64,000 nucleotides of DNA. It comes from Hahella sp. GTDB taxonomy: Bacteria; Pseudomonadota; Gammaproteobacteria; Pseudomonadales; Oleiphilaceae. Where the stretch lies: contig JANQMN010000004.1 of assembly GCA_028280065.1 (NCBI GenBank), positions 289,469 through 353,468 on the forward strand, given 5' to 3'. Below the pieces are notes generated by a model, which had not been told where the DNA came from, ran no database searches, and was given only the letters and a program-made list of their open reading frames with translations. Made by a program: the position numbers and the translations under genes. Positions within the stretch are counted from its first letter, which is position 1. Every line of letters starts with the position of its first letter. Positions 17,925 through 26,881 of the stretch are shown piece by piece.

Positions 17925-20342
17925 CTACCCCTGAGGTTTATCTCTTAAGACCCTTAGGATTTCCAGCTCGAAGATTTCGAGTTGACCTTGTCCGTTGAAG
18001 ACATTGGCAATCTCTAATGGTTTTCCAGCATGCTTATCCGAAATATTCGCAACAAAGCTGGAAATCAGTTTTAGCCCAGGTTCGAACTGGGCCTCATGCA
18101 GAGCAGTCCATTCGTTATCTTTCACATAACCAAGAATTTGCCTGCTTGTGGCGTTCCGGCGCGGGTCGCTCTGGCGGGTGCTATCTGTAACGTTGCCAGG
18201 TACGTCTTGCCGTTGCCACGAATAAAGGGTTCGAAATTCATAGAGCCCCTCTTCCAAGGCCACGTATGGTCCAAAAGTCAAAACACCGGTATTGCCATTC
18301 GAAATGATTGAAGCCCGGTCGGAATCAACCATGCCTATCTTGGTATAAAGCTCATTACCAAGCTGATGGTAGCGAAAATCGGGATCATAAATCTTATGAT
18401 CGGGAAAGCGCGAAGCATAAAGCGCATTAAGTTCACGTTGTTTGCCAATATAGCGCTGGATCTTGCCATAGAGCTTTACCAACTGTTGATTCTTGAGGGC
18501 ACTTGCGCCTTCTTTCAACAGATTTTTTAACTCGCCGGGATCGGCCTTTAAATCGTAGAGATATTCGTTGCCATCGTGAAAGATATATTTATAGTTCTTA
18601 CCGATGGTAATACCGAAACCATCCGGTTCCCAGGTACGCAAAGCGTTAGTATTTTTCGAGAGTATCCAACGCGAGTCTGGCAACTCACGTAGCAGACTTG
18701 TTCCGTCTAGCCGATGCATCAGATCCTGAATGAGCGGTGCTTTTGCGATTCCCATTAGATCAACGATTGTCGGTAAAATATCAAGATTTTGCGTGGTCCT
18801 GTTGACGTTGTTTCGCCAATTCACATTAATCGAATCTGCTAGATGCTGAAATTTTTCGGGAATTCGAATAAACAAAGGAATCGACAATACTTCCTGATAG
18901 TAATTGTAGATCCGTCCCTTATAGTGCCTTCCCAATGCTGCACCATGATCAGGCGCTGCGATGATGATGGTCTCCTCCAACAATCCCATTTCATCGACGG
19001 CATCGATAATGCGGCCCATTTCTCTGTCCAGGACAAATATGGAACACTCATAAATGTTTAACCTTGGGGTCTGTTTATGGCAGCCCAATTTCTTATATCC
19101 AAGAATATCTACCCCAGTGCCGTCACCGTGGGGCAACTTAAGATTAACAATGCTGAAAAATGGCTGTGTTCCCTTAGTCTGCTCCTGAAAGGACTCCAAC
19201 TGCGAAATAACCAGGTCGGCGATATCCCGATCGGTAATGCTATTGTCATACTGAACAGGTTTCCCGGATGAAGTCGCATCTATCACCATATCCAATGTTA
19301 CTTCCCCATTATTTCCCGACCATTTATGCCTTAGATTACTCCATGACATGGGGAAGGGGACAGTCATTTGAGTGTAATAGCCAGAGCCGCTGGCGTAGTC
19401 CCACAGCATCGGAAAGTGCCCGAAGTCTCTACCACTTCTATTCGGCTGCAAACCCGTATAAATCGACGTAGTCGAAGTGTCCGTTGCACCGGAATTTGAC
19501 ACATGGTTCTGGTAAACAAAAAAGGAACTCGGAGAACGTTCTTGCAATTGACGGATATAAGGCGTTGTATAGGGTGAACTCTCTGAGGTTAATCCGTAGA
19601 ATTCCCGGGATACCTCTTCCGTACGGAAAAAGAGGATATTCGGACGATTCGCCTGGTATTGGTTTACCTCTACCAGGCTAGGTAAAGTGAGCCTATTAAC
19701 AACAAATGCAGAACCATCGTCAGCTTCTTCAGGTTGCGCACCAATCACATTTGCCATCATTTGCAGATAATGGATTTCCAGAGACCGGAACGAACTGTAA
19801 CCAGCAGCGAAGGTAAGTCCTGCGATATTGCTTGCAAGTAATATGAGAAGCATTCCAATGGTTGATTTCCTATTTCGCTTAAATCGAATCAACCATGCCT
19901 CATCCCTTCTTATATAGCTTAAGCAAATCGTGGTAAACAATATGAGGAAGATCAGGAGTCCCGATACTCCCCCGCGTTCCTGGGCCATTACCAGACTGTA
20001 GCGAGGATAGCTAAGCATAAAGGCCGCTTCACTAGCGGTTGGAAGATGGTGGTACTCCCAAATAATGACTACGGACAACAACAGAAAGAACGAGTGGGCC
20101 AGCGCAATTATCGGCGCAAGCAACATAAGGCAGAACCGGTATTGGTGCAGAAAATAGTACACCCAACAACTAATAAGAACTGAAAAACCCGCTCCTGTTG
20201 CCACAGCCAGGCTATTGAGCATCAGCTTTATCGGCGAACCGATCAGTTCAAGAGAGAAAAACACAGCCAGACATAGATTACTGACGAGAATTATCCACCA
20301 AGGCTTGAGATAGTTAGCAGCATTCAAACTGATCCTTGTCAT
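17925..20342 (-). CDS. Membrane-anchored sulfatase / alkaline-phosphatase-superfamily protein
   Basis: An 805-residue protein with five N-terminal membrane helices within the first ~190 residues, then a periplasmic alkaline-phosphatase-superfamily domain from about 230 (RPNILFFRTEE). The nucleophile region NSGATDTSTTSIYTG lacks the Cys/Ser-x-Pro-x-Arg formylglycine motif, so a threonine nucleophile is likely, as in phosphoethanolamine or glycerol-phosphate transferases. AAPDHGAALGRHY supplies metal-binding Asp/His. The C-terminal ~180 residues look like an added beta-rich domain. AGGA precedes the ATG. It probably decorates an envelope glycan or lipid; EptA-like or LtaS-like activity cannot be separated here. 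Confidence 0.78.
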   Translation of the reverse strand: MTRISLNAANYLKPWWIILVSNLCLAVFFSLELIGSPIKLMLNSLAVATGAGFSVLISCWVYYFLHQYRFCLMLLAPIIALAHSFFLLLSVVIIWEYHHLPTASEAAFMLSYPRYSLVMAQERGGVSGLLIFLILFTTICLSYIRRDEAWLIRFKRNRKSTIGMLLILLASNIAGLTFAAGYSSFRSLEIHYLQMMANVIGAQPEEADDGSAFVVNRLTLPSLVEVNQYQANRPNILFFRTEEVSREFYGLTSESSPYTTPYIRQLQERSPSSFFVYQNHVSNSGATDTSTTSIYTGLQPNRSGRDFGHFPMLWDYASGSGYYTQMTVPFPMSWSNLRHKWSGNNGEVTLDMVIDATSSGKPVQYDNSITDRDIADLVISQLESFQEQTKGTQPFFSIVNLKLPHGDGTGVDILGYKKLGCHKQTPRLNIYECSIFVLDREMGRIIDAVDEMGLLEETIIIAAPDHGAALGRHYKGRIYNYYQEVLSIPLFIRIPEKFQHLADSINVNWRNNVNRTTQNLDILPTIVDLMGIAKAPLIQDLMHRLDGTSLLRELPDSRWILSKNTNALRTWEPDGFGITIGKNYKYIFHDGNEYLYDLKADPGELKNLLKEGASALKNQQLVKLYGKIQRYIGKQRELNALYASRFPDHKIYDPDFRYHQLGNELYTKIGMVDSDRASIISNGNTGVLTFGPYVALEEGLYEFRTLYSWQRQDVPGNVTDSTRQSDPRRNATSRQILGYVKDNEWTALHEAQFEPGLKLISSFVANISDKHAGKPLEIANVFNGQGQLEIFELEILRVLRDKPQG

Positions 20343-20585
20343 AAGATTCCTAACCTGCTTTAAGCTGTTAAACGCCTGGTAGAGATACCACTAGTAGACC
20401 GACGGTCTTGCAGCCAACAAACACCTTAAATACCTGAGCCACAATAAGCCGGGCATTGTAATGTTTTTGAAATGAATTTGAAATATTTAGAGCGGATACT
20501 GAAGGGTTATCGCAACATGTTGGCGTCTAATAAAAACATGGGGTTTACGATAGCGGCCGGGAATAGACGGATTTACCTTTAAGGA

Positions 20586-20601
20586 GGGGCCAATAGGCCC
20601 C
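20586..20601 (-). terminator. Terminator hairpin downstream of 6-phosphofructokinase
   Basis: A perfect GGGGCC / GGCCCC stem with a four-base AATA loop lies 22 bases beyond the stop codon of the leftward 6-phosphofructokinase gene. The following leftward bases (TCCTTAAA) are only weakly T-rich. The rest of the 280-base gap (20343-20622) shows nothing else I can support. Confidence 0.5.
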
Positions 20602-20622
20602 AAAAGTCAAAACTTTGCAGAG

Positions 20623-21591
20623 TTAGAACAACCTGTCGGAAAGCTCGTACAAATCACGATCGAACGGTCTGACCATGTTTTGAATTGCATCGATAATATC
20701 GTGATTGACAAGTTTGTTGGCCTGAATGCCCACGCAACGACCGCCGCCTATGCCTTTTAACAGCAGATCCACTGCATAGTCGCCAAGGCGGCTGGCTAAT
20801 ACCCTGTCCCGGGCTGTCGGGCTGCCGCCGCGCTGGATATGCCCGAGAATCGTACCGCGGGTTTCCAGACCTGTGGCTTTTTCGATGTGTTTGGCCAATT
20901 GATTAACATCCGTCATATGCTCGGTAATTGCGACAATCGCATGTTTTTTCCCCTTGGCAAGACCGGCATTGATCTGTTCCAGAAGCTTCGCTTCGTCGAA
21001 TTCGCCGGCTTCGGGAACCACCAGGAACTCACAGCCTCCTGCGATGGCCGCCCAAATGGCCAGATCGCCGCAATAGCGCCCCATAATTTCGACAATGGAG
21101 ATCCGCCTATGGGAAGTGGACGTGTCCCTGAGCCGGTCGATGGCATCGACCACGGTATTCATCGCGGTGTCGAACCCGATGGTGAAATCCGTGCCTGCAA
21201 CATCGTTATCGATGGTGCCGGGAATACCGATACAAGGGTAACCCATCTCGGTCAGCTTTTTGGCTCCCATGTAGGAGCCATCGCCACCGATTACCACCAG
21301 AGCTTCCAAGCCGAGCTTACGCATCTGTTCGATGGCTTCTTCCCGTACTTTTTCTTCGGCAAATTCAGGGAATCTCGCCGATCCCAAAAAAGTACCGCCG
21401 CGATTAATCACATCAGAGACAGAAAAGCGGCTCATCTTTTCAATATTGCCGGCATGAAGCCCTGCGTAGCCATCACGTACGCCATAAACTTCTACGCCGC
21501 GAACCAGTGCGCTTCGCACCACGGCGCGAATAGCGGAATTCATCCCGGGGGCATCGCCGCCGCTGGTTAACACACCGATTTTATTAATCAT
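20623..21591 (-). CDS. pfkA: ATP-dependent 6-phosphofructokinase
   Basis: A 322-residue glycolytic enzyme phosphorylating fructose 6-phosphate to the 1,6-bisphosphate. It shows the nucleotide loop [10 protein letters not shown] near the N-terminus, GGDGSYMG for ATP use, the catalytic [12 protein letters not shown], and MGRYCGDLA for sugar-phosphate binding. Length equals that of bacterial PfkA. The start is the ATG at 21591, with GGAG eight bases upstream; 13 further codons upstream are open but unsupported. It is monocistronic, with a terminator hairpin after it. Confidence 0.96.
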   Translation of the reverse strand: MINKIGVLTSGGDAPGMNSAIRAVVRSALVRGVEVYGVRDGYAGLHAGNIEKMSRFSVSDVINRGGTFLGSARFPEFAEEKVREEAIEQMRKLGLEALVVIGGDGSYMGAKKLTEMGYPCIGIPGTIDNDVAGTDFTIGFDTAMNTVVDAIDRLRDTSTSHRRISIVEIMGRYCGDLAIWAAIAGGCEFLVVPEAGEFDEAKLLEQINAGLAKGKKHAIVAITEHMTDVNQLAKHIEKATGLETRGTILGHIQRGGSPTARDRVLASRLGDYAVDLLLKGIGGGRCVGIQANKLVNHDIIDAIQNMVRPFDRDLYELSDRLF

Positions 21592-21892
21592 TTCAACACT
21601 CCAATCATTACGGGGACAATGGCCCAGCACAAGCTTACATAGCGCCTTTCATCGCGCATCGCGAAGCCAAAGAATGTGGCCTCGAAACCGACAGATTACA
21701 AGCAAACAGGTTGCACAAAGCCGGGTGGCGAAGTTACTTAGCCACACAATCGTTTTTCTCCAGGCGAATTCTGCCAATATAATCGGCAGAGTCATTGTCG
21801 GAAATCAATCTAAAGTAGTAATAAAACTACACCACGATCTTCGACAAACCAGATTCCGATGATTCGCCTGCATTTATGTAGTTAGCACCCAT

Positions 21893-22037
21893 CCAGAAAC
21901 GCCGTTTCTGAGCAAGTACTAGCATGGCACATGAATGTGCCATCAAAATCGATAGTCTAGGCTATTGATTTTTCGAGAAACTTAACATCTCGATTTTAAG
22001 TTTCGACTCCGGGAAACGCCAAGGATGGCGTTTCAGG
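21893..22037. repeat. Palindromic repeat element of ~145 bp with terminal inverted repeats
   Basis: The ends form an 11-base inverted repeat with one mismatch (CCAGAAACGCC at 21893-21903; GGCGTTTCAGG at 22027-22037). Between them are further hairpins: CAGAAAC/GTTTCTG (21894-21910), ATGGCACAT/ATGTGCCAT (21924-21943), AAAATCGATAG/CTATTGATTTT (21945-21972, one wobble), GAAACTTAA/TTAAGTTTC (21977-22004) and GAAACGCCA/TGGCGTTTC (22013-22034, AGGA loop). The whole can fold as a multi-arm cloverleaf. It resembles a dispersed REP/MITE-type unit, but copy number cannot be seen in one window. The rest of the 513-base gap (21592-22104) has one weak inverted repeat at 21769-21789. Confidence 0.6.
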
Positions 22038-22073
22038 AGGAAAACTAGATAGCATTATAGTATTAACCAAAAT

Positions 22074-22085
22074 CGCAAATTTGCG
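22074..22085. promoter_or_regulatory. 12-bp perfect palindrome upstream of beta-barrel gene
   Basis: CGCAAATTTGCG is a perfect palindrome 19 bases before the start of the gene at 22105. Its position suits an operator or a small RNA hairpin. No binding protein is implied. Confidence 0.3.
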
Positions 22086-22104
22086 CGAGTAATATGTCAA
22101 AACG

Positions 22105-23043
22105 ATGAATATACAATGGAAACAGAGCCTTTTTGCACTCGTTTATGGATTTTGCCATGTCGTTTCCACCCAGGCTTGGTCTGAGTTTACGCCGAGTGTG
22201 ACAGGACAGGCGACGGCAGGAGAGATTACCCTTACCGGACGCAACCACCAGCAAGTTCTGGAAACCGACGGTTTGGGATTAGGCATCGGATTCTCCTATA
22301 TCACAATGGAGGATAAGCGCTGGAGCGTTTTCGCCGACTATGGCGAACAAGACGCCGAGGAAACCTGGAACCCACCGTCCCGAGCAAAGATCCGGCATGA
22401 CGAGCAGTATATTGCGGTTGGCGCGAGTTACGCCTGGGAGGACTGGTGGACCACCGCGCAATGGCAACAAACCTCAATCGATTTAACCTATCAGGGACCA
22501 CCAGGCTCTATCGCGAAAATTTCCGAAGAGACGACCGAAAAGAACTTCAGCTTGGAGTTGGGCAAAGACTGGTACTGGGATGATTGGGGCTACTCGTTGG
22601 GTGGTGGATTCAACTACCAGGACAGCCACGCCGAACTTTACGAAAGGGGAATCATCGCAGATGAAATACTCGCCATCACCAACTCGAAACTGAACTCAGA
22701 CGGGATCGATTTACTCCTGGTGCAGCAGCTCAGCTATTTCTACCCGATGGCCGAAGAAGCAGCGTTAAGCCCTATGCTCAGCCTAGCCTACCAGCACAAC
22801 ATCAGCGGAGACTTGACCAGCTTTAATCGCACCACTGCCCGCACTCGCAATGGAACGGTTAGGACAACGCAGTCTCGTCAGGAATCTCAGTTGGAAGAAG
22901 ACAACGAATTGTCGCTGGGTGTTGGACTCAGTTTCATCTATGCCAATTGGCTGGCCAGTATCAGCTATGGGCAGCCATTGTTGAATACACCCAAAGATGG
23001 CGTTTTACAGCTTTCCATCAATTATCAATTTTCCAGTAATTAA
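22105..23043 (+). CDS. Putative outer-membrane beta-barrel protein
   Basis: A 312-residue protein with a signal peptide (about 1-25, ending STQA) and a mature part made of alternating aromatic/polar strands with many Trp, Tyr and Gly residues, ending in YQFSSN with penultimate aromatic strand ISYGQPLLN...LQLSINYQF. This is the composition of outer-membrane barrels of about 10-12 strands. No named family is recognised. No strong ribosome site is visible before the ATG. It is convergent with the DUF3106 gene, 11 bases away. Confidence 0.6.
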   Translation: MNIQWKQSLFALVYGFCHVVSTQAWSEFTPSVTGQATAGEITLTGRNHQQVLETDGLGLGIGFSYITMEDKRWSVFADYGEQDAEETWNPPSRAKIRHDEQYIAVGASYAWEDWWTTAQWQQTSIDLTYQGPPGSIAKISEETTEKNFSLELGKDWYWDDWGYSLGGGFNYQDSHAELYERGIIADEILAITNSKLNSDGIDLLLVQQLSYFYPMAEEAALSPMLSLAYQHNISGDLTSFNRTTARTRNGTVRTTQSRQESQLEEDNELSLGVGLSFIYANWLASISYGQPLLNTPKDGVLQLSINYQFSSN

Positions 23044-23054
23044 CCTACGGCAGG

Positions 23055-23510
23055 TCACTGGCGACGCATAATCCGCTTTTTCAAGCGCTGCTTTTGTTCC
23101 GGCGTCAGGTCTTTAAAACGCTGCCTTAAGCGTTGTTTCTGCTCCGGAGAAAGTTGTTGAAAGCGTTGAAATGCCTGCCGCAGTTTTTGTCTCTCATCTG
23201 CCGGCAAGGCACGAAACCGGGAAAACTTTTCACGCAGTTCAGTCTGCTGTTCCGGGCTCAAACTTTGCCATTTAGTAAAGCGCTGCCGGGCTTTTTCCTG
23301 TTGCTCGGGTGTCATGTCGAGCCACCGGTCGGCCCCTTGCACAAGCCGCTCCTGATGCTGTTCCGTCAGGCTATCCCAGCGCTCGGAAAATGGTGACAGC
23401 ACTTGCTGCACATCACTTTCCAGGGATTGCCATTCCACCGCCCAGACCAATCCTGGATGCAGGAAACAGCTAACAATCACAATCATTGACCAGACAAACT
23501 GTCGCTTCAT
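23055..23510 (-). CDS. DUF3106 periplasmic protein
   Basis: A 151-residue protein with a signal peptide (about 1-25, ending GLVWA) followed by tandem units of about 14-16 residues of the form LSPEQQ..LR..F..F, seen at least five times, typical of DUF3106. The charged helical repeats resemble periplasmic chaperone-like proteins. It is the last gene of the ECF sigma operon and overlaps the preceding small gene by four bases (ATGA). Confidence 0.82.
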   Translation of the reverse strand: MKRQFVWSMIVIVSCFLHPGLVWAVEWQSLESDVQQVLSPFSERWDSLTEQHQERLVQGADRWLDMTPEQQEKARQRFTKWQSLSPEQQTELREKFSRFRALPADERQKLRQAFQRFQQLSPEQKQRLRQRFKDLTPEQKQRLKKRIMRRQ

Positions 23511-23773
23511 TTTCCACCTCCCTGACTCAGGTCAGGGTTTTCATCTTCCAAAACGTGACTTGCTCCCAACGCATTACCGGCTCCGGCCTCCTGTTTTGTC
23601 GTGATGTCCGGCAACCGGGCATTTTCCATGCTCATCGGATCGGTAAGTTCACCGTCAATAATCACGGTTTCAGCCAAATACAATAAAAAACTCTCAGACA
23701 AGGGCTCATTGGCATGCACGGTTCCAGCACTCGCCAGCAGCCAGAAAGTCCAGGGTTTAAGTTTCGGTTTCAT
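23507..23773 (-). CDS. Small exported protein in ECF sigma operon
   Basis: An 88-residue protein with a signal peptide (about 1-21, ending TVHA) and a short acidic mature part containing LLYLAETVIIDGELTDPMSM, a pattern seen in small proteins of sigma/anti-sigma/DUF3106 operons. It overlaps the upstream anti-sigma-like gene by 17 bases and the downstream DUF3106 gene by four. Function unknown; the tight coupling suggests it acts with its neighbours. Confidence 0.65.
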   Translation of the reverse strand: MKPKLKPWTFWLLASAGTVHANEPLSESFLLYLAETVIIDGELTDPMSMENARLPDITTKQEAGAGNALGASHVLEDENPDLSQGGGK

Positions 23774-24251
23774 CCAACTGCTCGCTCAACCAGACCGCAA
23801 ATTCCAGCTCTTCCACGACCGCCCACTCCGTTTCATCGACTTGCAGTGTCGCCAACTCCATGGCGAAAAACTCGGTATTTGCAGCATCGTTGGTGTTGAT
23901 CAATGGCTCTGTCCACGCCTGGATTGGCACTTCCTTCTCTGCTTGTGGAAGCCACCAGAGTACTCCGGCAAACATGGCAATACACAACCCTGCCGCAATA
24001 CTTGCCAACTGGGGTTGTTGACGAAAACGCTGAGTAAAATATTCCGCCAACCCGATAACTTTACCTTCGGGGGCCATTTCACTTTTAGTGGCCTTTGGTT
24101 GCCGACTTCCTTCCTCAACGGCTCGCTGACGGATCTCGGCCAAACGACTGCGGATCTCGGGCGCCAGTTGGTCAACACTGCCATCCAGCGCTTTTACAGC
24201 AAGGTTCAACGCCTGCTGTTCATTGGACTTGGTAGATTCAGTTTGTTTCAT
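23757..24251 (-). CDS. DUF3619-like single-pass membrane protein, probable anti-sigma factor
   Basis: A 164-residue protein with a cytoplasmic N-terminus that starts with a helical segment (ALNLAVKALDGSVDQL), one membrane helix at about 83-100 (LASIAAGLCIAMFAGVLWWL) and an acidic periplasmic tail (VEELEFAVWLSEQLDE). This topology and its place 20 bases after the ECF sigma gene fit a membrane anti-sigma factor. No zinc-binding HxxxCxxC motif is present, so it is not of the ZAS type. Confidence 0.7.
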   Translation of the reverse strand: MKQTESTKSNEQQALNLAVKALDGSVDQLAPEIRSRLAEIRQRAVEEGSRQPKATKSEMAPEGKVIGLAEYFTQRFRQQPQLASIAAGLCIAMFAGVLWWLPQAEKEVPIQAWTEPLINTNDAANTEFFAMELATLQVDETEWAVVEELEFAVWLSEQLDETET

Positions 24252-24271
24252 AAAGCATTCTCTATAAGCAA

Positions 24272-24841
24272 CTAGGTCCCGGTCGCCTTTAATTGGTGCT
24301 CCTCAAGCATCTCCTGGAGCTTCTGCATCGCCCGGTACATATGGGTTTTTACCGACCCGGCGCTAATCTGCAGGGCTTCAGCTGTTTCGTTGACGGACAA
24401 TCCTTCCCAATGACGTAACAGAAAGCACTGTTGCTGTTGCAACGGCAATGCTTCAATCAACTTCAGAATCTCCGCGCTCAGCCGCTCAGAGGCCAGCATT
24501 TCCATTGGATTTTCCAGACTGATACCTTCTGCCATGACAGGCTCCGGATGGTCATCCTCTTCTTCTTTCCTGGTCGACCAGAAGAACCACTTTTTGGTTT
24601 TGGTTTGCTGCCGGTGCCAATCCATAATGCGATGTTCGAGAATCCGATAAAACAGCGGCCGCCACTCCTCGGAAGGCCGTTCCCGGTAATTGGCAACCAA
24701 TTTGAACATGGCATCCTGAACGATATCCAAGGCATCCGCATCACTATGGGTCGCCATTCGCGCAACGCGAAAAGCACGCTTCTCAACATCCGCCAAAAAT
24801 CTGTCCAGTGCCCGTGCTGTCAATTGGGTTGGTTCCGACAT
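24272..24841 (-). CDS. ECF-family RNA polymerase sigma factor
   Basis: A 189-residue sigma-70-family factor with region 2 (DADALDIVQDAMFKLVANYR, with HRIMDWHRQQ at the promoter-melting segment) and region 4 (LPLQQQQCFLLRHWEGLSV followed by an HTH, ISAGSVKTHMYRAMQKL). A charged linker joins them. It heads a four-gene leftward operon with the anti-sigma-like, small exported and DUF3106 genes. It is probably released by an envelope signal; the target promoters are unknown. Confidence 0.9.
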   Translation of the reverse strand: MSEPTQLTARALDRFLADVEKRAFRVARMATHSDADALDIVQDAMFKLVANYRERPSEEWRPLFYRILEHRIMDWHRQQTKTKKWFFWSTRKEEEDDHPEPVMAEGISLENPMEMLASERLSAEILKLIEALPLQQQQCFLLRHWEGLSVNETAEALQISAGSVKTHMYRAMQKLQEMLEEHQLKATGT

Positions 24842-24999
24842 CCTATTCTCTATACTGCCTGCTGATCCCGAGTCTTATGCCTTGTTGCATTGCATTTACT
24901 CTTTTCAACGCGATAGCGCGGAATTGGTTGACAAACTACTTCTCATCCGGAAAAGAATGTTTCTGAGTGCGGGCCAGTCTGGCTCATGGGTGTGTCAGC

Positions 25000-25389
25000 C
25001 TAATATTTTTCCAGCTCATTTAGCTGAATACTCAATGCAGTCCCGGAGATATAGATTTCAATTAAACTGATAACCAGAGAAATCAACAAGTTAACCAAGC
25101 TAAAACCCAGTAACCATTGGGCAACCTGCTGTGCTTCCAGTAGTGCGGCACCCATGGATAAGGTACAACCGATAAAGGCAAGAACACCGATTATCTGCAT
25201 CCAGCGAATGAGCCGTATCCGCGACCGGAGGTGCAGAATCTGCGCCTTCATGGATTCCTCGCCGGTTTCACTGAGCTGCTCATACAGCGTTCTGATTAAC
25301 TGGGCAACAACCAAAAAGCGGTTGGTGTACGCCAGCAATAATAATGAAATAGCCGGAAACAGTAGCGCCGGCGTTGAAATGTTTAGCAT
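25000..25389 (-). CDS. DUF2721 membrane protein
   Basis: A 129-residue protein with three membrane helices: LLFPAISLLLLAYTNRF at the start, IIGVLAFIGCTLSMGAALL in the middle and LLGFSLVNLLISLVISLIEI near the end, separated by a charged loop (LHLRSRIRLIR). This is the DUF2721 layout. It has no known function. It stands alone between the sigma operon and the GlrR gene. Confidence 0.78.
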   Translation of the reverse strand: MLNISTPALLFPAISLLLLAYTNRFLVVAQLIRTLYEQLSETGEESMKAQILHLRSRIRLIRWMQIIGVLAFIGCTLSMGAALLEAQQVAQWLLGFSLVNLLISLVISLIEIYISGTALSIQLNELEKY

Positions 25390-25495
25390 TCGGACCTTCC
25401 CTTGATACTTCAGAGTAACAGCATAGACCCGTTCCCAAAGATTTCCCTATGCCAATCAATCCTGATCCGCTCAATCCGACCGTGAAACAGTCTTT

Positions 25496-26845
25496 TCAAG
25501 AACGGTACAACTCAGCATCCAGGCCGTGTTTTTTCACAATTTTAAAGAAGTCCGATCGGTTTCTGTCCGCGAGCCTGGCGGCTTCCGGAATATTGCCCCT
25601 GGAAATACTTAACAGGCGCGAGACATAGTCTTTTTCAAATTGCTTCTTGGCATCGGAAAGGCTTTGCATCGGCAGATCCGTCGCGACCTGCTGCGGTAGA
25701 CATTGGGCAACCAGCTCCCGGGAAATAACCGGCCCGGAACTGAGGGCATGGCACTTCTCTGCAAAATTTATCAGCTCCCGCACATTGCCGGGCCAATCGT
25801 GACTAACCAACAAATCAATGGCTTCCGGCGCCGCGTGTTTGGTTGTTTGAGCATAACGTGTGGCAATTTTTTCCAGGCTAAGGGAGAACAGTAAAGGGAT
25901 ATCTTCGCGGCGTTCCCGTAAAGCAGGTAGCGCAAAGTTGACAACATTGAGCCGATAGTAAAGGTCTTCCCGGAAGCTGTCGGCAACGATCAAATCCATC
26001 AGGTTTTTATGCGTCGCAGAGACTATACGGATATCGACATCCACATAACTGACATCCCCTACCGGCTTGATTTTGCGTTCCTGCAAAACCCGCAGCAGCT
26101 TCACCTGAAGATGGGGCGGCATGTCACCGATTTCATCCAGGAATATGGTACCGCCCTGGGCGGCCATGAATAGTCCGCCATGATCTCTGGTAGCGCCTGT
26201 GAATGCGCCTTTCTTATGCCCGAACAACTCGGATTCCATCAGCTCATCCGGGATAGCACCGCAATTGATGGGTACAAACGGCTTATCGCGGCGCTTACTG
26301 CAGGCATGAATCGCCTGCGCCAAAACCTCTTTGCCGCTGCCACTTTCACCGTTGATCAGCACATTCACATCGCTCTGCGCCACCAGCCTGGCCTGTTCCA
26401 ACATTTGAAACAGTTTGCTGCTTCGAGTAACAAAATTGCCCACGGATGCCGTCGGCGCCTGGGTGACCTTGCCGGCCAGTGCTTCGGACAAAGTGGTGCG
26501 AAGCTCTTCCCGGTCCACCGGCTTGGTCAGAAATGCATAAGCGCCTTTTTGGGTCGCGTCTACCGCATCCTTTATCGAGCCGTGGGCGGTTAACATGATC
26601 ACGGGCAAGCCAGGGGATTCCGCTTGTATACGCTGTAGCAGAGCAATGCCGTCCATTTCATCCATCTTGACGTCAGAAATCACTGCCAATGGCGGTTTGC
26701 GGCGAATTTCCAGCAGCGCATCCTTACCGCAGGCAACCGCTCGCGAGGCATAGCCCAACGCCCGCAGACGCATTCCCATAAGCTGTAGTAAACCGCTGTC
26801 GTCATCGACAACCAGAATATCGCCTGTGTCTGTCTTTTCACTCAT
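25496..26845 (-). CDS. glrR: Sigma-54-dependent response regulator, GlrR/QseF-like
   Basis: A 449-residue NtrC-type regulator: receiver domain with D58 (AVISDVKMDEMDG), AAA+ domain with Walker A GESGSGKEVLAQ and the sigma-54 contact loop GAFTGA, and a Fis-type HTH at the end (GNIPEAARLADRNRSDFF). It follows the kinase gene by 36 bases and is the partner of that kinase. In enterobacteria the glrK-glrG-glrR order places a lipoprotein between them; here that gene is missing. Targets are unknown in this organism. Confidence 0.88.
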   Translation of the reverse strand: MSEKTDTGDILVVDDDSGLLQLMGMRLRALGYASRAVACGKDALLEIRRKPPLAVISDVKMDEMDGIALLQRIQAESPGLPVIMLTAHGSIKDAVDATQKGAYAFLTKPVDREELRTTLSEALAGKVTQAPTASVGNFVTRSSKLFQMLEQARLVAQSDVNVLINGESGSGKEVLAQAIHACSKRRDKPFVPINCGAIPDELMESELFGHKKGAFTGATRDHGGLFMAAQGGTIFLDEIGDMPPHLQVKLLRVLQERKIKPVGDVSYVDVDIRIVSATHKNLMDLIVADSFREDLYYRLNVVNFALPALRERREDIPLLFSLSLEKIATRYAQTTKHAAPEAIDLLVSHDWPGNVRELINFAEKCHALSSGPVISRELVAQCLPQQVATDLPMQSLSDAKKQFEKDYVSRLLSISRGNIPEAARLADRNRSDFFKIVKKHGLDAELYRS

Positions 26846-26881
26846 TGTCGTTTCTCATGCTATCGGCCACACTTTCGTTGC

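Noticed and set aside
21674..21862. A 62-codon rightward open frame upstream of the palindromic element
   Set aside because: No ribosome site or motif; it lies in the likely promoter region of the phosphofructokinase gene.
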